From: Flavicella sp964230805 | GTDB taxonomy: Bacteria; Bacteroidota; Bacteroidia; Flavobacteriales; Flavobacteriaceae | Direction of reading: 5' to 3' | DNA: 64,000 nt | Assembly: GCA_964230805.1 (NCBI GenBank) | Contig: CAXRIA010000028.1 | Coordinates: 1-64,000 of the forward strand | Shown here: piece by piece, positions 50,322 through 58,676 of the stretch | Layout of the letters: every line of letters starts with the position of its first letter | Numbering within the stretch: position 1 is the stretch's first letter | Notes under the pieces: generated by a model | The model's database searches: none | Seen by the model: the letters and a program-made list of their open reading frames with translations, nothing else | What the model was told of the DNA's origin: nothing | Made by a program: the position numbers and the translations under genes

Positions 50322-51206
50322 TTAGTGACCTTCCTGAATGGTGTAAAAGCGACTCCACTCCAACGTTTCTCCAGCATCCACACAAACGTCAAAAAATAGT
50401 TCTGGACTAATGACATGGGAGGCTCCCCAAAGGTTAATTTTGCGCGTTTCAAAGCTCGTTGTTTCTTGAATTCGTATCTTTTTTTCTAGATGCAAGAGTT
50501 CCCAGCTGGGTTGCACCAATGCGCCTCCGGAAAGATTGCTAAAAAAATAAACGGCTTTCGGCGCATTTTTAAAACCGAGAGTTTGGGAATCTATGGAAAC
50601 GTCGTTTTCAGGATTGATGTTTTCTCCAAAAAGTTTTGCTTCCAGAGGAAAAGGAAATTTCAACAGATAATCTTTTCCCATAGGCGCTTCATCAATCGCT
50701 AAAAAATTGTGATTGTACTCCTCTGTTTTGATGGTTTTATTTCCTGTGTTGGTCAGTTCGTAATGGATGGCAAAACCGTCAGATGACAATGCGATTTCTT
50801 TCGTTAGCACATAGGCATAACCATGAACCAACTCTGAAATACATTTGACAGTAATTTTTTTTTCGGTTTGTTCGATTTCGAATGTAGCAGGTTTTATTTT
50901 GTACGCTTTGGAAAAATCATAAGCGCCCTTCTCTTTTTGCAATAGACCCACACCTATTTTGTGAAACCAAGCTCCTACGGGAATTTCGTCGTATCCAATG
51001 GCGTTTTCAATGCCAAATTCATTGTAAAATCCCTGACCAAAAGAGCTCGATGTTGGGGCGTTTCTTTTTTCGACACCAAAAACGGGTATGCCTTGGTATT
51101 TTACCGAAGTAATTTTTCCTGTCCAGTCGAAACGTGCATGTTGGTAGCTCTCATGAGGAGCATCGATGGAAATTTCGAGCAAATCGTTTTTTAGAAGTAA
51201 TGACAA
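50322..51206 (-). CDS. Mutarotase-fold (aldose 1-epimerase-like) protein of unknown function
   Basis: 294 residues if started at the TTG at 51206; there is no in-frame ATG upstream, and the text from MSLLLKNDLLEISID is consistent with a natural beginning. Strand patterns such as FDWTGKITSVKYQG, FALVLTKEIALS-like stretches, YNHNFLAIDE and WELLHLEKKIRIQETT suggest a galactose-mutarotase-like beta-sandwich with a His in EEYNHNF. It is not the same family as the gene at 38307, and I cannot name a substrate. It begins 30 bases after the thiL stop codon and is probably co-transcribed with it. Confidence 0.72.
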   Translation of the reverse strand: MSLLLKNDLLEISIDAPHESYQHARFDWTGKITSVKYQGIPVFGVEKRNAPTSSSFGQGFYNEFGIENAIGYDEIPVGAWFHKIGVGLLQKEKGAYDFSKAYKIKPATFEIEQTEKKITVKCISELVHGYAYVLTKEIALSSDGFAIHYELTNTGNKTIKTEEYNHNFLAIDEAPMGKDYLLKFPFPLEAKLFGENINPENDVSIDSQTLGFKNAPKAVYFFSNLSGGALVQPSWELLHLEKKIRIQETTSFETRKINLWGASHVISPELFFDVCVDAGETLEWSRFYTIQEGH

Positions 51207-51235
51207 ATGGCGTGTATTTGGGTTGTTTTACTTTT

Positions 51236-52291
51236 TTAAGCATCTTTTTTCAACATCGCATCCCATCCTTGTGCTGTCAAAGCCATTTTTTGATTCGCTC
51301 TCGTAACCAAATGGATTCCTTCATTTTCGGGAGTCATGTGACCGATTATAGAAAAATTAGGGTTGCCTTTAATTTTATCGAAGTCATTTTGAGCAATGGT
51401 AAACAACAATTCGTAATCTTCGCCTCCATTCAAGGCGACCACTGTGCTGTCCATGTTGAATTCTTCACAAGTAGAAATTACTTGAGGATCCAAGGGAAGT
51501 TTGTCTTCATAAACGTTGCAGCCGAGTGCAGAATTTTTACACAAATGAATCACTTCAGAAGACAGGCCATCTGAGATATCAATCATACTTGTGGGCTTGA
51601 TTTTTAAGTCTTTCAATAATTTTGGAACATCTTTTCTTGCTTCCGGCTTTAATTGACGTTCTATCAGATAGGTATATTGATCAAGATCGGGCTGTTGGTT
51701 GGGATTCACGTCAAAAACTTGACGCTCCCTTTCCAATACTTGCAATCCCAAATAGGCAGCACCCAGATCGCCAGAAACGACGAGCAAGTCATTTTCTTTT
51801 GCGCCGTTTCGGTACACAATATCTTCTTCTTGAGCAGTTCCTATGGCGGTGATGCTGAGAATCAATCCGGTTTTGGAAGAAGAGGTGTCTCCTCCAACCA
51901 AATCCACTTTGTAGGTATCACAGGCCAATTGAATTCCCGCGTATAATTCTTCCAATGCCTCCAATGGGAACCGATTTGAAACAGCGACAGACACCGTAAT
52001 TTGCGTGGCTTCAGCGTTCATGGCATACACATCCGATAAATTTACCATCACAGCTTTGTAGCCCAAATGCTTTAGGGGCATGTAGGTAAGATTGAAATGA
52101 ATTCCTTCAATCAATAGATCTGTGGTAATCAGTGTTTTCAGATTCGTATGATCAACAACTGCCGCATCATCTCCGACACCTTTCACAGTTGATTTATGAG
52201 TTATTTTAAAAGATGCGGTCAAATGATCAATCAATCCAAATTCTCCCAATTCCGACAGGCTTGTTTTGCTTTGTGATTTGTCTTCGAGCAT
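51236..52291 (-). CDS. thiL: Thiamine-monophosphate kinase
   Basis: 351 residues. It phosphorylates thiamine monophosphate to thiamine diphosphate, the last step of cofactor synthesis. The AIR synthase-like fold is seen: ELGEFGLIDHL (14-24), VKGVGDDAAVV (36-46), TDLLIEGIHFNLTYMPLKHLGYKAV with the metal-binding Asp, MIDISDGLSSEVIHLC and NGGEDYELLFT. The start at 52291 fits the family; the frame to 52444 extends into non-homologous sequence. No TPP riboswitch is evident upstream. The gene leads a two-gene minus-strand unit with the mutarotase-like gene. Confidence 0.95.
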   Translation of the reverse strand: MLEDKSQSKTSLSELGEFGLIDHLTASFKITHKSTVKGVGDDAAVVDHTNLKTLITTDLLIEGIHFNLTYMPLKHLGYKAVMVNLSDVYAMNAEATQITVSVAVSNRFPLEALEELYAGIQLACDTYKVDLVGGDTSSSKTGLILSITAIGTAQEEDIVYRNGAKENDLLVVSGDLGAAYLGLQVLERERQVFDVNPNQQPDLDQYTYLIERQLKPEARKDVPKLLKDLKIKPTSMIDISDGLSSEVIHLCKNSALGCNVYEDKLPLDPQVISTCEEFNMDSTVVALNGGEDYELLFTIAQNDFDKIKGNPNFSIIGHMTPENEGIHLVTRANQKMALTAQGWDAMLKKDA

Positions 52292-52622
52292 ACCAGTGTT
52301 GTGTTTTAAAATCAATAAGAAAATATTCCAATGCAAAAATCTCTTTTTTTTTTGGATTGAAGAAATAAAACAAGGGGTTAAAACATGAAATGACGTTGCC
52401 TTCTTCCAAAGAGGATTCTTGAAAGCCAGTAGTAAAAAGAGCAATCCCTTGTCATCTCTGGCTTTCCTGTATTATGAGATCAAAGAATGCTTGTGGCGGT
52501 GTCCTAGGCTTTGATAGATAAGAAAACTCTATACGAACATAAATAAAACAAGTTAGATTTGTTCTAAATACTCTAATCAAAATTGTATCTTTGCAACCAG
52601 AAAATGTGTAAAAACTTTAGGT
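52292..52622. other. 331-base divergent intergenic region (thiL / suf)
   Basis: It contains the sufA promoter (-7 at 52586-52593) and a 9-bp inverted repeat GAAAGCCAG (52421-52429) / CTGGCTTTC (52458-52466) with a 28-base loop. No TPP riboswitch features (for example a CTGAGA motif) were found, and no gene is supported. Confidence 0.5.
52586..52593 (+). promoter_or_regulatory. -7 element of the suf operon
   Basis: TATCTTTG, 30 bases before the ATG at 52623. Confidence 0.6.
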
Positions 52623-52952
52623 ATGATAAAAGTTTCAGACATCGCTAAGAAAAAAGTCATTGAATTGATGAATGACGACGGTTACAACGCCGCCGAGGAT
52701 TTTGTGCGCGTTGGTGTAAAAAGTGGAGGTTGTTCGGGATTGTCGTACGATTTGAACTTTGATAAAAACACCAAAGAAGACGATAAGATTTTTGAGGACA
52801 ATGGCGTGAAAATAGTTGTTGATAAAAAAAGCTTTCTGTATTTGGTTGGAACAACTTTGGAATATTCAGGAGGGCTGAATGGGACGGGGTTTGTATTTAA
52901 CAATCCAAATGCAAACAGAACTTGTGGTTGCGGAGAGTCTTTTTCATTGTAG
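52623..52952 (+). CDS. sufA: A-type Fe-S assembly protein (HesB/IscA/SufA)
   Basis: 109 residues. An A-type carrier that binds Fe-S clusters through three cysteines: Cys in GVKSGGCSGLSY (about 38) and the C-terminal pair in RTCGCGESFSL (about 101 and 103). It should deliver clusters made by SufBCD to target proteins. It opens the suf operon, 70 bases before sufB, directly after a good -7 element. Confidence 0.93.
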   Translation: MIKVSDIAKKKVIELMNDDGYNAAEDFVRVGVKSGGCSGLSYDLNFDKNTKEDDKIFEDNGVKIVVDKKSFLYLVGTTLEYSGGLNGTGFVFNNPNANRTCGCGESFSL

Positions 52953-53022
52953 CATACAAGGATAGAAAATAACAGAAATAATTAGGAGAAGTTAAAACGA
53001 CTTTAAACTTTTAAGTTAGTAT

Positions 53023-54468
53023 ATGAAATATACAGAAGACGATTTAAAGAAAGAGCTGGAAACCCAGGAATACGAATATGGGTTTTATACCGACATTGAA
53101 TCGGATACCTTTCCAAAAGGTCTCAATGAGGCCATTGTTCGTGAAATTTCCAAAAAGAAAAACGAACCGGAATGGATGACTGAATGGCGTTTGGATGCTT
53201 TTCGTATTTGGGAGCAAATGGAAGAGCCAGAATGGGCCAATGTAAATTACGAGAAGCCCGATTTTCAGGATATCAGTTATTATTCAGCGCCTAAAAAAGC
53301 AGATCCGAACAAATCCCTAGATGATGTAGATCCGGAATTGTTAGAGATGTACAAAAAATTGGGAATTTCCGTAGATGAGCAGAAAAAATTGCAAGGAGTT
53401 GCCGTAGACATTGTGGTAGACTCTGTTTCGGTAGCGACAACTTTTAAAAAGACGTTGGCCGAAAAAGGGATTATTTTCATGCCCATTTCAGAGGCAATTC
53501 AAGAACATCCAGAATTGGTAAAAAAATACATCGGAACGGTGGTGCCAAAAACAGATAACTTTTATGCTGCTTTGAATTCTGCCGTATTTACAGATGGTTC
53601 TTTTTGTTACATTCCAAAAGGAGTGAAATGCCCTATGGAATTGTCGACCTACTTTCGAATCAACGAAGGAGGAACAGGACAATTTGAAAGAACCCTATTG
53701 ATTGCTGATGAAAGTAGCTATGTAAGTTATCTAGAAGGCTGTACAGCACCTGCACGTGATGAAAATCAGTTGCACGCTGCGGTTGTTGAATTGATTGCAT
53801 TGGACGATGCAGAAATTAAATATTCTACCGTTCAGAATTGGTTTCCAGGAGATAAGAATGGAAGTGGAGGGGTCTTCAATTTTGTAACAAAAAGAGGAAT
53901 TTGCGAAACCAATGCGAAGATTTCTTGGACACAGGTTGAAACAGGTTCTGCAGTGACATGGAAATACCCTTCTTGTGTTTTGAAAGGAAACAATTCGGTA
54001 GGAGAATTTTACTCCATTGCTGTTACCAATAACTTTCAACAAGCAGACACAGGAACCAAAATGATACACCTTGGAAAAAACACCAAGAGCACAATTATAT
54101 CCAAAGGGATTTCTGCAGGAAAATCTCAGAACAGTTATCGAGGATTGGTACAAATCAATTCACGTGCAGAAAATGCCCGTAACTTTTCACAATGTGACTC
54201 ACTACTAATGGGTGATCAATGTGGAGCCCATACGTTTCCCTACATAGAAGCAAAAAACACAACCGCACAAATTGAACACGAAGCAACGACGAGTAAAATT
54301 GGTGAAGATCAACTGTTTTATTGCAACCAGCGAGGGATCGATACAGAGAAAGCCATTGCTTTAATTGTCAATGGATTTAGCAAAGACGTATTGAACAAAT
54401 TGCCGATGGAATTTGCGGTGGAAGCACAAAAATTATTAGAAATTAGTTTAGAAGGATCCGTTGGGTAA
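53023..54468 (+). CDS. sufB: Fe-S cluster assembly scaffold SufB
   Basis: 481 residues. SufB forms the SufBC2D scaffold with SufC and SufD on which clusters are built. The conserved beta-helix core is visible, including FYAALNSAVFTDGSFCYIPKGVKCPMELSTYFRIN-type wording in parts (GSFCYIPKGVKCPMELS), YLEGCTAPARDENQLHAAVVE, NFSQCDSLLMGDQCGAHTFP and ATTSKIGEDQLFYCNQRG near the C-terminus, with the catalytic cysteines in the core. Length and order fit SufB, not SufD. The gap to sufC is 64 bases. Confidence 0.96.
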   Translation: MKYTEDDLKKELETQEYEYGFYTDIESDTFPKGLNEAIVREISKKKNEPEWMTEWRLDAFRIWEQMEEPEWANVNYEKPDFQDISYYSAPKKADPNKSLDDVDPELLEMYKKLGISVDEQKKLQGVAVDIVVDSVSVATTFKKTLAEKGIIFMPISEAIQEHPELVKKYIGTVVPKTDNFYAALNSAVFTDGSFCYIPKGVKCPMELSTYFRINEGGTGQFERTLLIADESSYVSYLEGCTAPARDENQLHAAVVELIALDDAEIKYSTVQNWFPGDKNGSGGVFNFVTKRGICETNAKISWTQVETGSAVTWKYPSCVLKGNNSVGEFYSIAVTNNFQQADTGTKMIHLGKNTKSTIISKGISAGKSQNSYRGLVQINSRAENARNFSQCDSLLMGDQCGAHTFPYIEAKNTTAQIEHEATTSKIGEDQLFYCNQRGIDTEKAIALIVNGFSKDVLNKLPMEFAVEAQKLLEISLEGSVG

Positions 54469-54532
54469 TTTTTGAACCAAACAAGGTTTGAATTGCGCAG
54501 TTGTATATTTCAAGAAATGAACAAAAGAGAAC

Positions 54533-55270
54533 ATGTTAAAAATAGAGAATTTACAAGCTAGAATAGAAGATAAAGAAATCTTAAAAGGATTGAATATCGA
54601 AGTAAAAGCAGGAGAAGTACATGCCATTATGGGGCCAAATGGAGCAGGAAAAAGCACCATGGCATCTGTGATTGCAGGAAAGGAGGAATACGAAGTAACC
54701 GGAGGTACCATTGAATTGAATGGGGAAGATATCAGTGATTTGGCGCCAGACGAAAGAGCGCATGCAGGGGTCTTTTTGTCGTTTCAATATCCCGTCGAAA
54801 TTCCAGGAGTAACCGTTACCAATTTTATCAAATCTTCCATCAACGAATCGAGAAAAGCGCAAGGCTTGGAAGAAATGCCCGCCAAAGATTTACTGAAGAA
54901 AATTCGTGAAAAATCCGAGTTGTTGGAAATTGATCGTAAATTTTTATCACGTTCTTTAAATGAAGGTTTTTCAGGAGGAGAGAAAAAAAGAAATGAAATT
55001 TTTCAAATGGCGATGTTAGAACCGAAATTGGCCATTTTGGATGAAACAGATTCCGGTTTGGATATCGATGCATTGCGAATTGTTGCCAACGGGGTAAACA
55101 AGCTAAAATCGAAAGACAACGCGGTAATTGTCATTACACATTACCAGCGTTTGCTAGATTATATAGTTCCAGATTTTGTACACGTTTTACACGATGGTAA
55201 AATTGTAAAGTCAGGCACCAAAGAATTGGCATTAGAACTCGAAGAAAAAGGGTACGACTGGATAAAGTAA
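54533..55270 (+). CDS. sufC: Fe-S assembly ATPase SufC
   Basis: 245 residues. An ABC-type ATPase of the SufBCD complex: Walker A GPNGAGKSTM (about 35), signature FSGGEKKRNEI, Walker B LAILDETDSGLDIDAL with the SufC-specific ETDSGLD form, and the H-loop ITHYQRLLDYI. It has no membrane partner; its dimerisation drives conformational change in SufB and SufD. It is followed by sufD after 71 bases. Confidence 0.97.
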   Translation: MLKIENLQARIEDKEILKGLNIEVKAGEVHAIMGPNGAGKSTMASVIAGKEEYEVTGGTIELNGEDISDLAPDERAHAGVFLSFQYPVEIPGVTVTNFIKSSINESRKAQGLEEMPAKDLLKKIREKSELLEIDRKFLSRSLNEGFSGGEKKRNEIFQMAMLEPKLAILDETDSGLDIDALRIVANGVNKLKSKDNAVIVITHYQRLLDYIVPDFVHVLHDGKIVKSGTKELALELEEKGYDWIK

Positions 55271-55341
55271 AAACGGAACGCATAAAACATTTCTCAAGAA
55301 AGATTTTTTAGAAAAAAATTCCTAGAAATGTAGTAGAACTC

Positions 55342-56673
55342 ATGAAACAAATGGATTTAAAAGAAAAATTAATATCTTCATTTTTAGCATTCGAAAATCA
55401 AGTAGGTATTGATATCGATTCGAAGGTACACGATGTGCGCTCAAAAGCATTTTCTAATTTCGAGCAACAAGGATTTCCTACCAAAAGAGATGAAGAGTGG
55501 AAGTATACCAATTTGAATTCTTTGTTGAAATCGAATTACAATATATTTCCAAAGGGAGAAACCTCTTTGACCTACAAGGACGTAAAAGAATACTTTATCA
55601 ATGAAACGGATTGTTACAATCTGGTTTTCATCGATGGGAAATTCAGTGCTTTTTTATCGAATACCACGCATGATGGACTCGATGTGTGTGTCATGTCTGC
55701 TGCGCTGACCAAGCCAAAATACAAAGCGGCGATTGATACGTATTTTAACAAATTGGCCAAAGGAAGCAATAGCTTGTCTCAATTGAACACGGCTTTTTCT
55801 GCCGAAGGAGCCTATATCAATATTCCAAAAAACACGGTGGTTCCAAAGCCTATTCAAATTTTAAATTTTTCCACAGGAAGCGAGGAAGAGATTTTAATAC
55901 AGCCCCGGAATCTTGTGATTGTTGGAGAAAATGCGCAGGTACAAATCATAGAACGTCACCAGAGTTTGACAAGCAACAATACATTGACCAATTCGGTGAC
56001 CGAAATTTTTGTAAGCCAAAGAGCAATGGTTGATTTCTACAAAATGCAAAATGATTTAGAGTCTGCTTCCTTGATTGACGGAACCTATATTTCTCAGCAA
56101 AGGGACAGTATTGCCTCGGTACACACGTTTTCTTTTGGAGGAAAATTGACACGTAACAATTTAGAATTTTACCAAGAGGGAGAGCACTGTGTTTCCAATT
56201 TGAATGGCATTTCTATTCTAGACGGAAAACAACATGTAGACAATCACACATTGGTGAATCACAAAGCACCAAATTGCGAGTCGAATGAGATGTACAAAGG
56301 AATTTATGACGAAAAATCTACCGGAGTTTTTAACGGAAAAGTCATTGTAGACCAAGCAGCTCAAAAAATAAATGCATTTCAGCAAAACAACAATGTGATT
56401 GTAGGAGACAAGGCTTCTGTAAATACAAAACCACAATTGGAAATTTTTGCAGATGATGTAAAATGTTCGCACGGTTGTACCATTGGGCAACTGGATGAGA
56501 GCGCTTTGTTTTATATGCAGCAACGAGGAATTCCTAAAAAAGAGGCAAAAGCATTGCTGATGTATGCCTTTTCAAACGATGCGTTAAAAGAGGTGAAAAT
56601 TCCCGAGTTAAAAACAAGAATCAATGCCATTATCGCACAAAAATTAGATGTGAATATTGGCTTTGACTTGTAA
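55342..56673 (+). CDS. sufD: Fe-S cluster assembly protein SufD
   Basis: 443 residues. The SufD scaffold partner is recognised from the N-terminal helical part (FPTKRDEEWKYTNLNSLLKSNY), the middle beta-helix strands (QIIERHQSLTSNNTLTNSVTEIF), and the conserved C-terminal DVKCSHGCTIGQLDESALFYMQQRGIPK, where SufB and SufD share Cys/His contacts at the assembly site. The first ATG is at 55342; another at 55351 is equally plausible. A strong terminator follows, so the operon ends here, with no cysteine desulfurase (sufS) or sufE in it. Confidence 0.96.
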   Translation: MKQMDLKEKLISSFLAFENQVGIDIDSKVHDVRSKAFSNFEQQGFPTKRDEEWKYTNLNSLLKSNYNIFPKGETSLTYKDVKEYFINETDCYNLVFIDGKFSAFLSNTTHDGLDVCVMSAALTKPKYKAAIDTYFNKLAKGSNSLSQLNTAFSAEGAYINIPKNTVVPKPIQILNFSTGSEEEILIQPRNLVIVGENAQVQIIERHQSLTSNNTLTNSVTEIFVSQRAMVDFYKMQNDLESASLIDGTYISQQRDSIASVHTFSFGGKLTRNNLEFYQEGEHCVSNLNGISILDGKQHVDNHTLVNHKAPNCESNEMYKGIYDEKSTGVFNGKVIVDQAAQKINAFQQNNNVIVGDKASVNTKPQLEIFADDVKCSHGCTIGQLDESALFYMQQRGIPKKEAKALLMYAFSNDALKEVKIPELKTRINAIIAQKLDVNIGFDL

Positions 56674-56698
56674 TTCGTATTTGTTTTTGAAAAAAACT

Positions 56699-56732
56699 AA
56701 AAAGCCGATTCAATTTTGAATCGGCTTTTTTT
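56699..56732. terminator. Bidirectional terminator after sufD
   Basis: AAGCCGATTCAA and TTGAATCGGCTT form a 12-bp perfect stem with A- and T-runs on either side, between the sufD stop and the convergent serine hydrolase gene. Confidence 0.9.
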
Positions 56733-56734
56733 AA

Positions 56735-58123
56735 TTACATTTTTTCAATAGAAGAAAGAATGTTTTTAACCAACTCATTGGTGTGGGCATAAATATCTTT
56801 TTTGTCTTCATGCGTCAAACCAAGTCGAACAACCACGAGGTCCATCGAAGGAATAACCATTGTAAATTGTCCGTGGTACCCGTAAGCAAAGTACATGTCA
56901 CTAGGAATATCGGGAAACTCTTTTAAGGTGTTCGTTCGAAAATGACTTCCGTAACTATAGTTCGATGCTTTGGTCGGATGGGCTGCGTAATCCGCCCATG
57001 TCTCACTAAAAATTCTTTTGCCATTCCAGTCTCCTTTGTGAAGGTAAAGCAAACCAAATTTTGCCCATTCTCTTGCGGTCGCCCAAGCATAGGAAGAGCC
57101 TACATAATTTCCCTCCATGTCTGTTTCAAAGAGCATGGAATTCATGCCGATTTTGTCAATGAATTCAGTGTAAGGAAAGTCCAAATATTCTTGTTGTGTT
57201 TTACATAGAGATCGCACAAGGCCGGAAATTAAATTGGTCGTTCCTGAAGAATAGTTAAAGTGCGTTCCGGGTTCGTGCGCTAATCTTTTGTTTGCTTGTG
57301 TTTTTGTCATATCTCTTTCCAAGAACAACATTTTTGTCACATCAGAAATTTTGGTATAATCTTCCTCCCAAGAAAGTCCACTTGTCATTTTTAACAAATG
57401 ATGCGTGGTTATTTTTGAACGATCATCTTTTTCCCAGTTTTTTAAAGGCAAGAGCTCTACAACGGGTTTCTGTAGATCTATTTTTTTTTGATAGTCCAAT
57501 ACCCCTACCACCGTAGCAAGCAAACTTTTTGCCATCGACCAACCCAAAAATTTGGTGTTTTTATCAAAATCTTCACCATACCGTTCGCTGATCAAATGGT
57601 CTTTGTATAGAACCACAATAGAACGTGTGTTTTTTTGGAATTCTTTGTCATTTTCGAAAAATGCGTCATTTACAGCTGCTTCTAGTTGCTGATAGTTGAT
57701 GTTCGTAAAAGTGGAATCCCGGGCCGCACTTGTTCCATAGGGATATGGCAATTTAGACGCGTTCGGTACCCTTTTCGGAATTAAAAAGTTTTGATGAACA
57801 TCAAAGGTATCATCAATTAAGACAGACCCAAGGCCCTCTCTGTAGAAGGAGGTTCTATTTAAAATGCCAAAAACAGAAGAAGTCGCTGTTTTTAAGGTTT
57901 TATCAATGGTTGTTTTTGCCAATTTTACAGACGGAACATTGAGATCCTTATTTTGAACGCTGTTTTCTGATCGATTGGCATAAAAAACATTGGTGCTCAT
58001 GCTTTTTGAGGCATAGCCTGCAATGATATTCAATTTTGGATATTGAGTGTAACACAGTGCAGAAAATGCAGCAATGATAACTAAGGAAAAAACACTTTTT
58101 TTAGGCATGCCAAATAGGCTCAT
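56735..58123 (-). CDS. Beta-lactamase-fold serine hydrolase (class C / NylB-like)
   Basis: 462 residues. An N-terminal signal anchor (about 10-27) leads to a periplasmic penicillin-binding fold. The nucleophile motif SxxK is S196-M-A-K199 in GWSMAKSLLA; the second motif is Tyr-x-Ser in NYSSGTTN (about 292); a third, GYHGQFT, lies near 420. The sequence resembles 6-aminohexanoate-oligomer hydrolases and esterases of this fold more than true beta-lactamases. It lies alone after dut (117 bases away), convergent to sufD. Substrate unknown; an active enzyme is likely since all three motif areas are present. Confidence 0.87.
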   Translation of the reverse strand: MSLFGMPKKSVFSLVIIAAFSALCYTQYPKLNIIAGYASKSMSTNVFYANRSENSVQNKDLNVPSVKLAKTTIDKTLKTATSSVFGILNRTSFYREGLGSVLIDDTFDVHQNFLIPKRVPNASKLPYPYGTSAARDSTFTNINYQQLEAAVNDAFFENDKEFQKNTRSIVVLYKDHLISERYGEDFDKNTKFLGWSMAKSLLATVVGVLDYQKKIDLQKPVVELLPLKNWEKDDRSKITTHHLLKMTSGLSWEEDYTKISDVTKMLFLERDMTKTQANKRLAHEPGTHFNYSSGTTNLISGLVRSLCKTQQEYLDFPYTEFIDKIGMNSMLFETDMEGNYVGSSYAWATAREWAKFGLLYLHKGDWNGKRIFSETWADYAAHPTKASNYSYGSHFRTNTLKEFPDIPSDMYFAYGYHGQFTMVIPSMDLVVVRLGLTHEDKKDIYAHTNELVKNILSSIEKM

Positions 58124-58240
58124 CCAACAGAGGATGAGAAAAAAATTATTTCTGGTTTTGTTGGAAGTTAAGATACCAAAAAAAAGAGTTTTTTGAAAAC
58201 AGGACTTTCTTTTTGGATACGTATTTGAAAATTTCTACAA

Positions 58241-58672
58241 TTACATACCAGTACTACCAAACCCTCCAGCACCTCTCGCTGTTTCGTCCAGTTCCGTGAC
58301 GGCTTCCCACTCAGCACGTTCGTGTTTTGAAATGACCAATTGCGCAATGCGTTCACCATCGTTGATTGTAAAATCTTCATTGGAAAGATTGACAAGAATC
58401 ACCCCAATTTCACCTCTGTAATCCGCATCAATCGTACCAGGGCTATTTAAAACAGTGATTCCTTTTTTTGCAGCCAACCCACTTCGTGGTCTTACTTGCG
58501 CTTCGGTACCTACAGGCAAAGCAAGAAATAAACCTGTCTTTACAACGGTTCTTTCCAAAGGCTTTAGAACAATGGAATTTTCAATATTGGCTTTTAGGTC
58601 CATACCAGCAGAAGCCAAAGTTTCGTAGTGAGGCAGGGCGTGTTTGGATTTGTTGATGATTTGGATATTCAT
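58241..58672 (-). CDS. dut: dUTP diphosphatase (dUTPase)
   Basis: 143 residues. It converts dUTP to dUMP and diphosphate, keeping uracil out of DNA. The five dUTPase motifs are readable: SAGMDLKAN (1), VRPRSGLAAKKGI (2), NSPGTIDADYRGEIGV (3), NDGERIAQLVI (4) and the C-terminal arm RGAGGFGSTG (5). It starts 4 bases after the flippase stop codon (58677), so the two share a transcript. Confidence 0.97.
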   Translation of the reverse strand: MNIQIINKSKHALPHYETLASAGMDLKANIENSIVLKPLERTVVKTGLFLALPVGTEAQVRPRSGLAAKKGITVLNSPGTIDADYRGEIGVILVNLSNEDFTINDGERIAQLVISKHERAEWEAVTELDETARGAGGFGSTGM

Positions 58673-58676
58673 AAAT

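Noticed and set aside
51900..52622. A TPP riboswitch for thiL
   Set aside because: No CTGAGA or other conserved TPP-riboswitch sequence is present upstream of thiL.
53753..54166. CACGTG hexamers within sufB (53753-53758 and 54161-54166) as further parS sites
   Set aside because: The flanks do not match parS (no GTT/AAC arms), and both lie in coding sequence.
56735..58123. Serine hydrolase as an antibiotic-resistance beta-lactamase
   Set aside because: SxxK and Tyr-x-Ser are present, but the wording is closer to NylB-like hydrolases and esterases; resistance cannot be claimed.
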